Source: Elysia marginata
Taxonomy: Eukaryota > Mollusca > Gastropoda > Plakobranchidae
DNA length: 27,222 bases
Reading direction: 5' to 3'
NCBI GenBank assembly: GCA_019649035.1
Contig: BMAT01010593.1
Location: 214,292-241,513 of the forward strand
The notes below the pieces were generated by a model. It was not told where the DNA came from, did not search any database, and was given only the letters and a program-made list of their open reading frames with translations. Shown here one piece after another: positions 20,901 to 27,222 of the stretch (position 1 is its first letter; each line of letters begins with the position of its first letter). Position numbers and translations under genes: made by a program.

Positions 20901-21425
20901 TTCTGAACTCACAGAGAAGTCAGCACTCAAGCACACTGGCACTACTGCCATTAGTGACAAGATTTTTCACTGCTTATAGCCAGGTAATCCTTTATAGCCT
21001 GAGCACAGCAAAGACATGTATGTAAATAGCCTTTACCAAAGACTAAAAGCTGAACCAGGGGCTCAAACTCCAAACCTCTTGGGCCAACAGCCGAGTGTCT
21101 ACCCATAGACCACGACACCATAGGAAAACGTTAGGTAATCATTGCTGTCAGTCATTCCACTACTTATGCATACGTCTAGCCTGTGTGTCCACTCATCTAT
21201 GCACAGTGCCAGAGGTTGATAAACAGTACATCAAAATAAAGAAGTAATTAGTTATTGTATAGAACTATTAAAAGCTTCTTGTTTAATACTGCACTTTTTC
21301 CTTCTCCATCTTTGTCTTTTTCTATTGCCTGTTTTATATATTGATATCATTAAGTCCTCCAAATGCATGTTGACACAACTTAACTTCACTTTCTTTGCAG
21401 GTGGACATTAGAAGGAAAACACTAA
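8824..21425 (+). CDS. Eight-exon gene for a large PIP-box protein (about 1,417 residues)
   Basis: The exons listed separately join in consistent phase (2, 2, 0, 0, 1, 2, 2) from the ATG at 8851 to TAA at 21423-21425. The protein is mostly low-complexity and Ser/Thr/Asn/Lys/Gln-rich, so probably disordered. Recognisable parts are a charged helical segment (about residues 400-505), a 16-residue tandem repeat (from 515 and 531), a basic KKRKK cluster (1193-1197), a TTKGRKGTGKK stretch, a canonical PCNA-interacting QGHIGDYF (1253-1260) and an aromatic C-terminus (VFWLENF, EEFWFTVDAWW). PIP boxes of this kind bind the interdomain pocket of the sliding clamp PCNA, so a nuclear replication or repair role is inferred. 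It does not fit the PIP degron (no TD, no basic residue at +4). I do not recognise an orthologue. The gene may extend 5' into 8268-8370. Confidence 0.7.
9925..9990 (+). CDS. PIP-box gene, 66-bp exon
   Basis: It is bounded by tttttgctgtaacag and caa/gtgtta and keeps phase 2 at both sides. It encodes GNGSSRAFGNEKPCFP and ALSLSS. The support is splice signals and phase only, so it could be skipped without breaking the frame. Confidence 0.5.
10326..10458 (+). CDS. PIP-box gene, exon encoding SPVIPVLGG
   Basis: The frame DVSPVIPVLGGSSSGKPFTS, IEMVTDIN ends at a clear donor (attaat/gtaaga), phase 0. The 5' border is uncertain. acatttccttttggaag (to 10325) and a weaker attcaag further in both give phase 2. 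The better-looking ccccaacag (to 10375) would need phase 1 from the preceding exon. Confidence 0.55.
10459..12837 (+). other. Intron with a 21-bp minisatellite, otherwise featureless
   Basis: This 2.4-kb intron carries a small tandem repeat (11781-11834) and short spurious frames. I see no SINE, LINE or RNA gene in it. Confidence 0.5.
11781..11834. repeat. 21-bp tandem repeat, about 2.6 copies
   Basis: Two 21-base units, atgacaaactgagccgctga+c and atgacaaactgtgcctctga+c, are followed by a partial third (aaactgagcagc). A degenerate further unit (tgacaaaatgggcc) sits just upstream at 11761. Confidence 0.75.
12838..13716 (+). CDS. PIP-box gene, 879-bp exon (residues 107-399)
   Basis: An acceptor (acattttcag) and a donor (ctcttttg/gtaaga) enclose 293 codons open without interruption, phase 0 at both ends. 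The coding frame extends 14 codons upstream of the first ATG (12880), which shows it is an internal exon. The sequence is rich in Ser, Lys, Asn, Glu and Cys, with a Ser run (SSSSRKKD) near the end. Apart from weak basic clusters (KRKQS, SRKKD) no domain is visible, so it is probably disordered. Confidence 0.85.
13717..14489 (+). other. Intron, nothing recognised
   Basis: A 0.8-kb intron ending in ttttatttcaaag. The short frames in it on both strands have no coding signature. Confidence 0.5.
14490..14586 (+). CDS. PIP-box gene, exon beginning the helical segment
   Basis: The exon (phase 0 to 1) reads HQKEEESLNLLISLSTKLSD then KLDCGLPHAQA. It is a heptad-like Leu/Ile pattern with Glu/Lys, consistent with an amphipathic helix continuing into the next exon. 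The acceptor is ttttatttcaaag and the donor caag cag/gtaatc. Confidence 0.75.
14617..14703 (+). repeat. 38-bp near-perfect hairpin in an intron
   Basis: Arms 14617-14654 and 14666-14703 are complementary at 34 of 38 positions, around an 11-base loop (atttttcctac). The 20 base pairs nearest the loop are perfect. In a plus-strand transcript two of the four differences become G-U pairs, so 36 of 38 positions can pair. It lies 30 bases after an exon of the PIP-box gene. It could be a pre-miRNA-like hairpin, or simply a young snap-back repeat. Confidence 0.85.
14768..14970 (+). repeat. tRNA-derived SINE (copy C) in an intron
   Basis: The tRNA-like head has an A box (TAGCTCAGTGG), an arm around GAGACTTGTGATCC and a degenerate B box (GGTTTAATGCC). 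It is followed by tgccttgggaaagcaac, actttcctcagtccac, tgtaaaatgggtacc and tgtggaatgc, in the same order as the inverted copy at 2275-2487. Inserted in the sense orientation of the host gene. Confidence 0.8.
15383..15578 (+). CDS. PIP-box gene, coiled-coil exon
   Basis: Acceptor ttttttttcttcag; donor gtgaaaaa/gtgagc; phase 1 to 2. It encodes EEQVAKFVSILSKLRKIQEK, then a basic KKGRCRRGESLQ, then KLTRLEHRQSLLKRAEFKN. Dense Leu/Ile with alternating charge suggests a coiled coil or helical hairpin of about 65 residues. This is the most structured-looking part of the protein and the best query for finding orthologues. Confidence 0.8.
15579..17960 (+). other. 2.4-kb intron containing one copy of an internal repeat
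   Basis: About 16935-17205 is a diverged copy of about 21129-21389. The rest holds only short spurious frames and AT-rich sequence. Confidence 0.5.
16935..17205. repeat. Diverged dispersed repeat (copy 1)
   Basis: It shares taggtaatca, agtcat, the tagc..gt.tccac.catct block and acacagtgccagaggttga with about 21129-21389. Weaker similarity continues through the downstream pyrimidine-rich part to an ending in ttcac. Family not recognised. Confidence 0.65.
17961..20699 (+). CDS. PIP-box gene, giant 2.7-kb exon with NLS-like cluster and PIP box
   Basis: An acceptor (attctgctag) and a donor (gatgcatg/gtaaaa) enclose 913 uninterrupted codons, phase 2 at both sides. The coding frame is open back to the acceptor (LAEARRNSVSASK), continuing the preceding basic helix. 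Features in order are a 48-base tandem duplication (18013 and 18061, SSQISETCGATT twice), long Ser/Thr/Asn-rich linker, KKRKK at 20047-20061, TTKGRKGTGKK, the PIP box at 20227-20250, and a terminal segment with FEFEQIIAVRR, PLMKFETVHLINDDEL, VFWLENF and EEFWFTVDAW. Without the last splice the frame would stop at once (TAA 20701-20703), losing only seven residues. Confidence 0.9.
18013..18108 (+). repeat. 48-bp in-frame tandem duplication
   Basis: The block tcatctcagataag.gagac..atgtggagccac starts at 18013 and again at 18061. Only a few substitutions separate the copies, most of them in the 3' third. It encodes two 16-residue repeats beginning SSQISETCGATT. Confidence 0.9.
20227..20250 (+). 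other. PCNA-interacting (PIP) box QGHIGDYF
   Basis: The codons encode Q-G-H-I-G-D-Y-F, a full match to Q-x-x-(I/L/M)-x-x-(F/Y)-(F/Y), followed by PKL. A basic stretch (GRKGTGKK) lies about 15 residues upstream, as is common beside PIP boxes. The degron signature (TD at positions 5-6 and a basic residue at +4) is absent. Confidence 0.8.
20940..21123 (-). repeat. tRNA-derived SINE, second type
   Basis: On the minus strand from 21123 the sequence reads tggtgtcgtggtctatgggt, then agacactcggctgttggccc, then a B-box-like GGAGTTTGAGCCCC. This is a typical tRNA-like head. The body lacks the central block of the other SINEs in the window, so it is a different family or a head-only remnant. Confidence 0.6.
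21129..21389. repeat. Diverged dispersed repeat (copy 2)
   Basis: Counterpart of about 16935-17205 in the same orientation. Best shared block: cacagtgccagaggttga (21201-21218). It abuts the acceptor of the proposed last exon. Confidence 0.65.
21401..21425 (+). CDS. PIP-box gene, proposed terminal exon (stop codon)
   Basis: After ttctttgcag the sequence completes a Trp codon in phase 2 and adds WTLEGKH before TAA (21423-21425). The acceptor is excellent and the donor good, but the coding part is too short to judge by composition. Confidence 0.5.
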
Positions 21426-21539
21426 AAGAATATTGAGATATTTTTTCTGCCTATTTAGTAAAAGGTTGCTGTATTATCGTTAGACATGACCTGATCTATC
21501 TATGTCTGTGTTCTAGTACTGCACTCTGACCTCGACACC

Positions 21540-22110
21540 TCGGATGCTTCTTGGAAGCATGCCCCAGGACCTCTTTAGAACGGCTCCTGCCATTGGTGGT
21601 CGTTTTGTACTTTTCAGCTAGAGTCAGATATTGGAGATCTGGTTTTAGAAGACTGCTTTTTTTTTTTAATACTTTTAGTCAATAGATTTGTTTGACTTTG
21701 TTTTTGTAACTTGATCTTTGATCTTGAGTAGCCTATTTGTTAGTGTCTCTTTATTTTTTCACTTGTTTCTGAGCTTTCACAGTTCAGCTTTGGAGGATTG
21801 CGTTCTTATCCCATTGTCTTCTTTGTGTCCCAATAATGAGTTATCATGCTGTCTTAGTCTCTTTCTGGTCTTTGGTATTTCTTGACAGCGTTGTGAAATC
21901 TGCTCTGTCAACATTGGCAAAGAGTATATGCTTTTCAAGGACTTTATTTACTTCCTCTGTTTCAACAAATTCCAGTGAGACAAAATTTACATTGTCAGCA
22001 TAGAATACGCAATCTGTTTTGCTTTCCTTTGCATGTTAATTGAGGGAGGCCTTTGTGCATGTTGAAGTAGACTATGAACAAGACTATTAGATGGTATGCA
22101 TATATCTGAA
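21540..22110 (-). pseudogene. Antisense LINE reverse-transcriptase relic
   Basis: Minus-strand reading gives YADNVNFVSLEFVETEEVNK (from 22002), then VLEKHILFANVDRADFTTLS and RNTKDQKETKTA in one frame. After a frameshift comes SLLGHKEDNGIRTQSSKAEL (about 21850-21785). This is the catalytic YADD block (here YADN) and the following thumb region of a non-LTR reverse transcriptase, with the typical GSLLG-x-x-ED motif. Upstream (about 22035-22010) PQLTCKGKQNRLRIL precedes a stop. Downstream pieces to about 21540 are weaker. It is 5' truncated, with stops and shifts, and opposite to the LINE relic at the window start. No overlap of homologous parts allows the two to be compared. Confidence 0.75.
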
Positions 22111-22176
22111 CAGGGGACGACAACCTTCATTGATTTGGTTTAGCTGCTTCATTACCAACCTTGTTGAGCATTGAAA

Positions 22177-22323
22177 TTGAATTGTGTCTTAATGAAATGA
22201 ACATGTTACAATATAGGCAAAACAACAACAAAAACACAAATCAAGTAAATCTCCTAATGTAGGAAGATAAAAATTTCGTTAGTTTTTATTTAGATCAATT
22301 CTTACTTTCTCAATGGAGTAATT
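22177..22323. repeat. Direct repeat, copy 1
   Basis: About 147 bases nearly identical to about 23115-23258 in the same orientation (for example caagtaaatctcctaatgta and gaagataa.aatttcgtt), offset about 938. A MITE sits ten bases beyond its end. Confidence 0.9.
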
Positions 22324-22333
22324 GTTTTATTAA

Positions 22334-22809
22334 CCCCTTCGCTGCTAACCATTTTTGCACCCTGTGTGCTAACTATAAACCTGTTATCTAGATCTAGATC
22401 TAATCACAAGATCTAATTTAGATCTAGATGTAGACCCAGATCTATACGCATAGCCTACCTGAATCATGTGAATGTTCACCATTTTGTAGGTTGTCTTAGA
22501 GCCATCTTGACAGCATAAAACACAAAGCAAAAGTGAAGACAGCAAGGACGCTGGCTGACTCAGTACAAACAACTACACACACACACACTGAGATGACCAA
22601 GGTTGGCCTATGCTGTGATAAATTTAGCTGTAACAGCCTCTAGGCCAGGCCTGAAAGCTTCTAGTAAGCCCACACACAAAAAGTGGAAGTGTGTAGTAGG
22701 AGAAGCGAAAGGAACAGGGCTATAAAAAAGACGTACGTAGTAAGTCCACAGCGCATATAGGTGGGCATTAATAGGACGTACCACGTACGTCCACAGAGCA
22801 GCGAAGGGG
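22334..22809. mobile_element. piggyBac-like MITE with TTAA target duplication
   Basis: Perfect 13-bp inverted ends (ccccttcgctgct at 22334-22346 and agcagcgaagggg at 22797-22809) are flanked on both sides by TTAA (22330-22333 and 22810-22813). TTAA duplication with CCC-starting tips is the hallmark of piggyBac-group elements. The 476-bp interior has no transposase. It contains CTAGATCTAGATCT repeats, a short CA microsatellite (22574-22588) and nested short palindromes (acgtacgt..ccacag). It must be mobilised in trans. Confidence 0.85.
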
Positions 22810-23114
22810 TTAAAATTTAAAATATTATTTTCCCAAGTAGTAATCGCATTGGACACTGCTTACGTGCAAACAATTGTCCAAGCCCATATTCAATTAAAAA
22901 CCATTTTCCATTTGGACACATCTTTTATGTTCTTAAGTAAAATCAAGACCACAAAAAATCAAGGGCTGTAACTCTCACCAAAAGCTGTAACATTTTTGGG
23001 ACTATATCAGAAAGTTATCACCATAATATCAACTACATTTGGTGAAAGTTCCATGCTTTTATCATCTATATTCACAATCTTATAAGAAAAAATATACATT
23101 CATCTCCGACTAAG

Positions 23115-23258
23115 TTGAATTGTGCCCTAATGAACTGAACATGTTACAATGTAGGTAAAACAACAACAAAAACAAATCAAGTAAATCTCCTAATGTAGGA
23201 AGATAATAATTTCGTTGGCTTTTATTTAGATCAATTCTGACTTTCTCAATAGAGTTAT
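23115..23258. repeat. Direct repeat, copy 2
   Basis: Counterpart of 22177-22323. Similarity seems to continue weakly beyond it (tttgcccaagataatag here against tttcccaagtagtaat just after the MITE). This suggests the MITE landed inside copy 1. Confidence 0.85.
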
Positions 23259-25549
23259 TAATAACATTTGCCCAAGATAATAGCTCCAAGTATGTACAAA
23301 TTTTATTGTTTAATCTATAAGTAGGCTCTAGATTTGTGAGAAGAGTCGGTGTGTTTTTTTTGTTGTTGTTTTTTTTTCACCCTTCCCCTTGAGAAAAAAG
23401 TTATTAGGAGTTGTACTCATTAATGCCCAATTTCCAATTACATGTACTGGGTTTATAATAACATGCCTTATCCCTAGAAAAGTTATTCAGTTTGCTCAGA
23501 TAAAACAAACATTTTCTTGCCAAATTGCTGTAAAGAATGACAAATATATAACCAATACTACATGTAATTATGTTCAATATAAATGTTATAATTGTACATG
23601 CACTGATCAATATACATTTTTTGCTTGATTAGGATGAATAAAAGATTTCGAAACCCTTCCAAAAGAGTCACAAAAGTTTTGAAAATCACAGTACGCACTT
23701 TTTTTTTTACTTCAGGTCACATGTTTTTGTTTTGAAAAAGGTGACAATATCAACTTTTAAAAAATTGAATGGAAGTAAGGTGATTTCAATAGCACTCTTA
23801 GTCTTCATTTCTTGCTTATAAATAGGCTTTCCTGGGCGTTCAGAGGAAATTATATGGCTTTGCAAATTACAATGGGTGGTGTTTATCTTTTTAGCATCAA
23901 GATGATTTTACTTGGAGTTTTACAGAGATAAAATGAATTTGTTTTGATGAACTTGCTTTTAGAATGACACTGACAAATGTTTTATCATAAGTTGCTTTAG
24001 ATAATCTTTTGGACTTGGGTTCTGAGCAGGTCATAGGAAGTAGATTCCACTCTATATATAAAATTGTTTTCTGTGCTGTTCTCTTTCTGGACCTTGTTGG
24101 CTTGTATTCTCAACTTTGTTATGAAATTAAAAGGGAAAAAGGTTTATACAAAATTTTATTGATTTTCATAACTGTACATGCATTTGTTAAATGTTGTTAG
24201 TTGAACTATAGATTTAGATAAAATTCTCTTTCTTTGTCATGATGGTACATGAAAAACAAAAAAAGAAGAATAAACATTTGTCTTGCAACCTGTGCAAATG
24301 GGTCAGAGGTCACATTTTTCTCATTACAAAATGTTTAAATTTTGAGCAATGCATTTTTTCTGAACGTCAGCAGGTTGAAAAGTGTATGGAATTATCTTAA
24401 TTTTGTGATAAGATATTAGAACTTATTTTTGGCTTAAAATATAGAGAAAAACAGGAAAAAATGTTGTTTTAAAATTTAATAATACTTTTTTTTTTACAGC
24501 CGACTACTTTGCACTGGTCGTAAGACGTTTTTGGGCAGTGAAAACAAAAGTTGTTGCAAAGATAACAAGTAGATGTATTTTTGCAGCTAATCTTCATGGT
24601 ATCCCAACTTTTGATAATGGAACTCATAACAATATCAAATCAGACATAAATTGTATTTGTCAAAGTATAACATTCAATTAATGTCAATGTCAAAATTTTA
24701 CAAAATTATGTTGGTTATACATCTACATAATACATCTACATGAAAAACATCATAACTGATTCATGAACAGGAAAAGGCTAAATATTTGGTTTATTATGGA
24801 AGAAAGCACCTGATAGTTTTAAACTTTGCATACTTATGTATATTTTATGGTTGTGCAAAGTACTGCACCAGAGCAGAACTTTAACCAAGGAGCCAACTTA
24901 ATACTAACGCGGGCAAGAACAAAAAAAACTTCAACAACCAAGTATAAAAAAATGTTTAAAAAGAAGAAAAAATTGTACAAAAATCAATATTTCATTCCGA
25001 TTCTGTCATACACATAATATAACATAATATCCATTGGAATCCTACAAGAAGCTGTACTTTTTCATTAATTTACAATAATTAGAAATGTACCAGGTCCATA
25101 AAATCGAAACTGTTGGTGCAGTATAATTTTATATGCACAAAACTTTGCACATATACATAGGCATCAAACCTTGTGGTAAGTAGCATAAAAGTGTGGCCCC
25201 TAGCTGAACAATTGTATACAGTTGCAGAATGGCATACATTTTTTTTTCTGAAGTTTGTTCGAGCATAAGGGTCAGCTCAATTCCATTCTAATCATCATAC
25301 CAAAAGTCTTCAAAGTATAACATCTGTGTCACCATCAGATTTTATGTTCTGTTGGGAAAAGAGAAACATCATGCGTTCACAACGATCTAGCTATTGTTGT
25401 AGGGAAAAATTGATCCTTTTATTCAGGCATTAAGGATGAATTTTGCGCCAAAACATCTGTAATTTTGCATAAAAAATCATAAATTTGCACCCATTGCAAA
25501 ACTTGCACCAATTTCAAATGCAGAAAACACCTTGATTTAAAAAAAGGAA
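23259..25549. other. AT-rich spacer, no gene recognised
   Basis: Only short frames of poor composition occur (for example 24826-25017, Lys-rich at its end because of A runs). There is no RNA gene or recognisable repeat apart from homopolymer runs. Confidence 0.5.
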
Positions 25550-25551
25550 TA

Positions 25552-26877
25552 CGAGGGTGGATCAATATGTTTTGAGAGTTGCCCTGTATTTTCTAAACTG
25601 TTAATGATACGTACATGAAACTTTCACAGTCCTTCAAAGTACTCTCCATGGCTTTCTATGCAACGTTTCAGCCTGATCTGCCACTTCCGGAACACGCCTT
25701 GGTAGTCTTCTTCCGGCATCTTTCGCAGCTCTGAATTCACTGCTTTTGTGAGGTCTTGAATGCGGTCAAACTTCCGTCCAGCTAGCCTGTCCTTCAGAAT
25801 CGGAAACAATCAGAAGTCACATCGTGCCAAGTCGGTACTGTAGGTGGGGTGGGGCAAGACTTGAATTCCTAGCTCCCACAGTGACTGAGTTGTGGCCTTT
25901 GCTTTATGGGGACCTGCATTGTCATGAAGAAGCAAGGTCCTGGAGGTGCTAACCTTTGATCGCTGCTCTTTGATTGCTGATTTCACCAGGGAAAGAACAT
26001 CCTGGACATAATATGTGTCAGTCATTGTAGTGTCTTGAGGCAAAATGTGAACTACAAGAGGGCCACTGTAATTGAAGAATACCGTAAACATTCTCTTTCG
26101 GCTTTGAAATCCTAGACGCAACACGACGAGTCTGTCTCCTTGCCCATCTACCCACATGCGATTGAGGCGTTTCGGTGGGATGATAAAGAAGGGGAACCAA
26201 GTTTCATCACCTGTGACGATGTCGGAAAGCCTTTTAGGGTCATGCGGTTCAAACATATTCAGCAATTCCGTTGCACAACGAACCCTCTCTCTCTCTCTTT
26301 TGATCAACCATTAACAAATGGGGTATCCATCGGCACATACCTTTTTCATACGAAGATGTTCAGTCATGATGGTATGAAATGTGCCATACGAAAGGCCGTT
26401 GGTGTCGCTTAATTCTCGCTCAGAGATATAAAGATCTTCGTCAATGTCCTTCTTGATAGAAGCAATAGTCTGCTCGTTCAGACATGATTTTGGTCGCCCG
26501 GCACGAGGGCAATTGGAAAGTTATTGTTTACCTTCATTGAATTCCTTTACCCAACGGCAAATATTTTGATGAGAACAGGCACAGTCCCCACAGACAGTCT
26601 GCAAAGTTTCATGAATTAGCTTTGCGGATTCACTAAGTTTACAGCGCATGAGAATGTAGAAACGCCTTTTTTCCATAGTGAACTCCATCTTGATTGCTTC
26701 AGAGCTATTCACCGCATGTTTTCATGACGTCATAAAATGGATAGTGACAATCTCACATGGAATATTTTCATTTGTTTCGAGAGCACACAAGCTGATGATC
26801 ATTTTCATATATGACATGACTACCACAGGTCGCGTATTTACAAACAGGACGGTCACTCTCATAATGATCTACCTTCG
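25552..26877 (-). mobile_element. Full-length but inactive mariner element
   Basis: The element is 1,326 bp, the usual mariner size, flanked by TA on each side (25550-25551 and 26878-26879). The inverted ends, cgagggtggatcaatatgtt on the left and the complement of aatgatctaccttcg on the right, continue diverged into actctca. It is filled by one transposase reading region on the minus strand with two stop codons and a compensating pair of indels. The ends differ at several positions, so the copy is not recent. Confidence 0.9.
25624..26712 (-). pseudogene. Mariner transposase pseudogene (D,D34D)
   Basis: From Met (26712, or 26688 for MEFTMEKRRF) the frame shows a helix-turn-helix (ETLQTVCGDCACSHQNICRW), a GRPKS linker, a catalytic TGDETWF (first Asp at 26206-26208), LLLHDNAGPHKA (second Asp at 25921-25923) and YSTDLARCDF (third Asp at 25816-25818). 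Exactly 34 residues lie between the last two, the mariner D,D34D signature. The frame ends at 25624. Defects are TAA after NEGKQ (26521-26523), TGA replacing the usual Trp after CDF (25810-25812), and a short out-of-frame stretch (about 26340-26285) that contains an apparent TAA. The three catalytic aspartates survive, but the protein cannot be made whole. Confidence 0.9.
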
Positions 26878-26879
26878 TA

Positions 26880-27222
26880 ACTTAAAAAAAGACCGTTGAA
26901 TCGACATTTAATTTTAGTAGAGTTGAAAAACATGTAGGCCTACCGGTACATGTAATAATTTTTCACTAGAGTTCGAAATGCTTACACTTACAGTATCTAT
27001 TTGGTGAGAAATTGTACAATACATTTCTGCATTACTGCAACAAAGTACCGGTATATACAATTTCGGGCTGTAGGCAGCCTTTAAAGAAATAGTATTCGTC
27101 ATCTAAACAGTGTCTCATTTAAATTATAGTACTATCCTCTAAGGATAATAGTATCTTGTGAATCAGAGGACAGCTCTTTACAAAACAGTCGTTTATAAAA
27201 TTCTATTCACGAAATTTTGCAC
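26880..27222. other. AT-rich flank, nothing recognised
   Basis: It contains a small inverted repeat (about 27146-27173, tactatcct..aggataatagta) and TAGGCCTAC. No gene or known element is visible. Confidence 0.5.

Larger units (their letters stand above)
20700..21400 (+). other. Last intron, made largely of repeats
   Basis: It contains a tRNA-derived SINE head on the minus strand (about 20940-21123) and the second copy of a dispersed repeat (about 21129-21389). It ends in a strong acceptor (cactttctttgcag). An AATAAA lies at 21235-21240 and could serve as a poly(A) signal if the splice is not used. Confidence 0.55.

Noticed and set aside
24826-25017. 63-codon plus-strand frame ending in a Lys run
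   Set aside because: AT-rich spacer with no coding signature; the Lys run comes from A-rich sequence.
26285-26301. (CT)n run as a functional element
   Set aside because: Short microsatellite inside the dead transposase gene, relevant only as an indel site.
26140-26412. 90-codon plus-strand frame
   Set aside because: Antisense to the mariner transposase region.
1-27222. CRISPR array, phage defence or bacterial operon
   Set aside because: No spaced direct repeats, no prokaryotic gene packing; introns, SINEs, LINEs and mariner show animal nuclear DNA.

Overview
The window looks like nuclear DNA of an invertebrate animal. I infer a lophotrochozoan, probably a gastropod mollusc. The reasons are intron-split genes with GT-AG borders, AT-rich spacers, tRNA-derived SINEs, two kinds of LINE debris, a mariner, recurring CTAGATCTAGATCT and TAGGCCTA words, and no prokaryotic-style gene packing. 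The species assignment is inference; the eukaryotic repeat and intron structure is seen directly.

Layout. 1-720 holds the middle of a decayed LINE reverse transcriptase, followed by a SINE piece (845-1000) and a fuller SINE (2275-2487). About 4210-7391 is a degraded 3.2-kb DNA transposon with long (~300 bp) inverted ends. It carries, on the minus strand, a broken copy of an unnamed multi-copy invertebrate protein family. 7520-8135 is a 0.6-kb purine/pyrimidine strand-asymmetric tract. A GC-richer candidate first exon (8268-8370) and a long imperfect palindrome (about 8470-8660) follow.

From about 8.8 to 21.4 kb the window holds one plus-strand gene. Exons at 8824-8969, 9925-9990, 10326-10458, 12838-13716, 14490-14586, 15383-15578, 17961-20699 and 21401-21425 join in consistent phase into about 1,417 residues counted from the ATG at 8851. 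The product is mostly low-complexity Ser/Thr/Asn/Lys-rich sequence. It has a charged helical/coiled-coil segment (about residues 400-505), a 16-residue tandem duplication, a KKRKK nuclear-localisation-like cluster, a canonical PCNA-binding PIP box (QGHIGDYF, residues 1253-1260) and an aromatic C-terminus. I do not recognise an orthologue. I infer a nuclear PCNA partner in replication or repair. Its introns contain a SINE, a near-perfect 38-bp hairpin and two diverged copies of another repeat.

Downstream, 21540-22110 is an antisense LINE reverse-transcriptase relic. 22334-22809 is a piggyBac-like MITE with TTAA duplications, inserted next to or inside one copy of a direct repeat (about 22177 and 23115). 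23260-25550 shows nothing recognisable. 25552-26877 is a complete but dead mariner (D,D34D) on the minus strand, and the window ends in unannotated AT-rich sequence.
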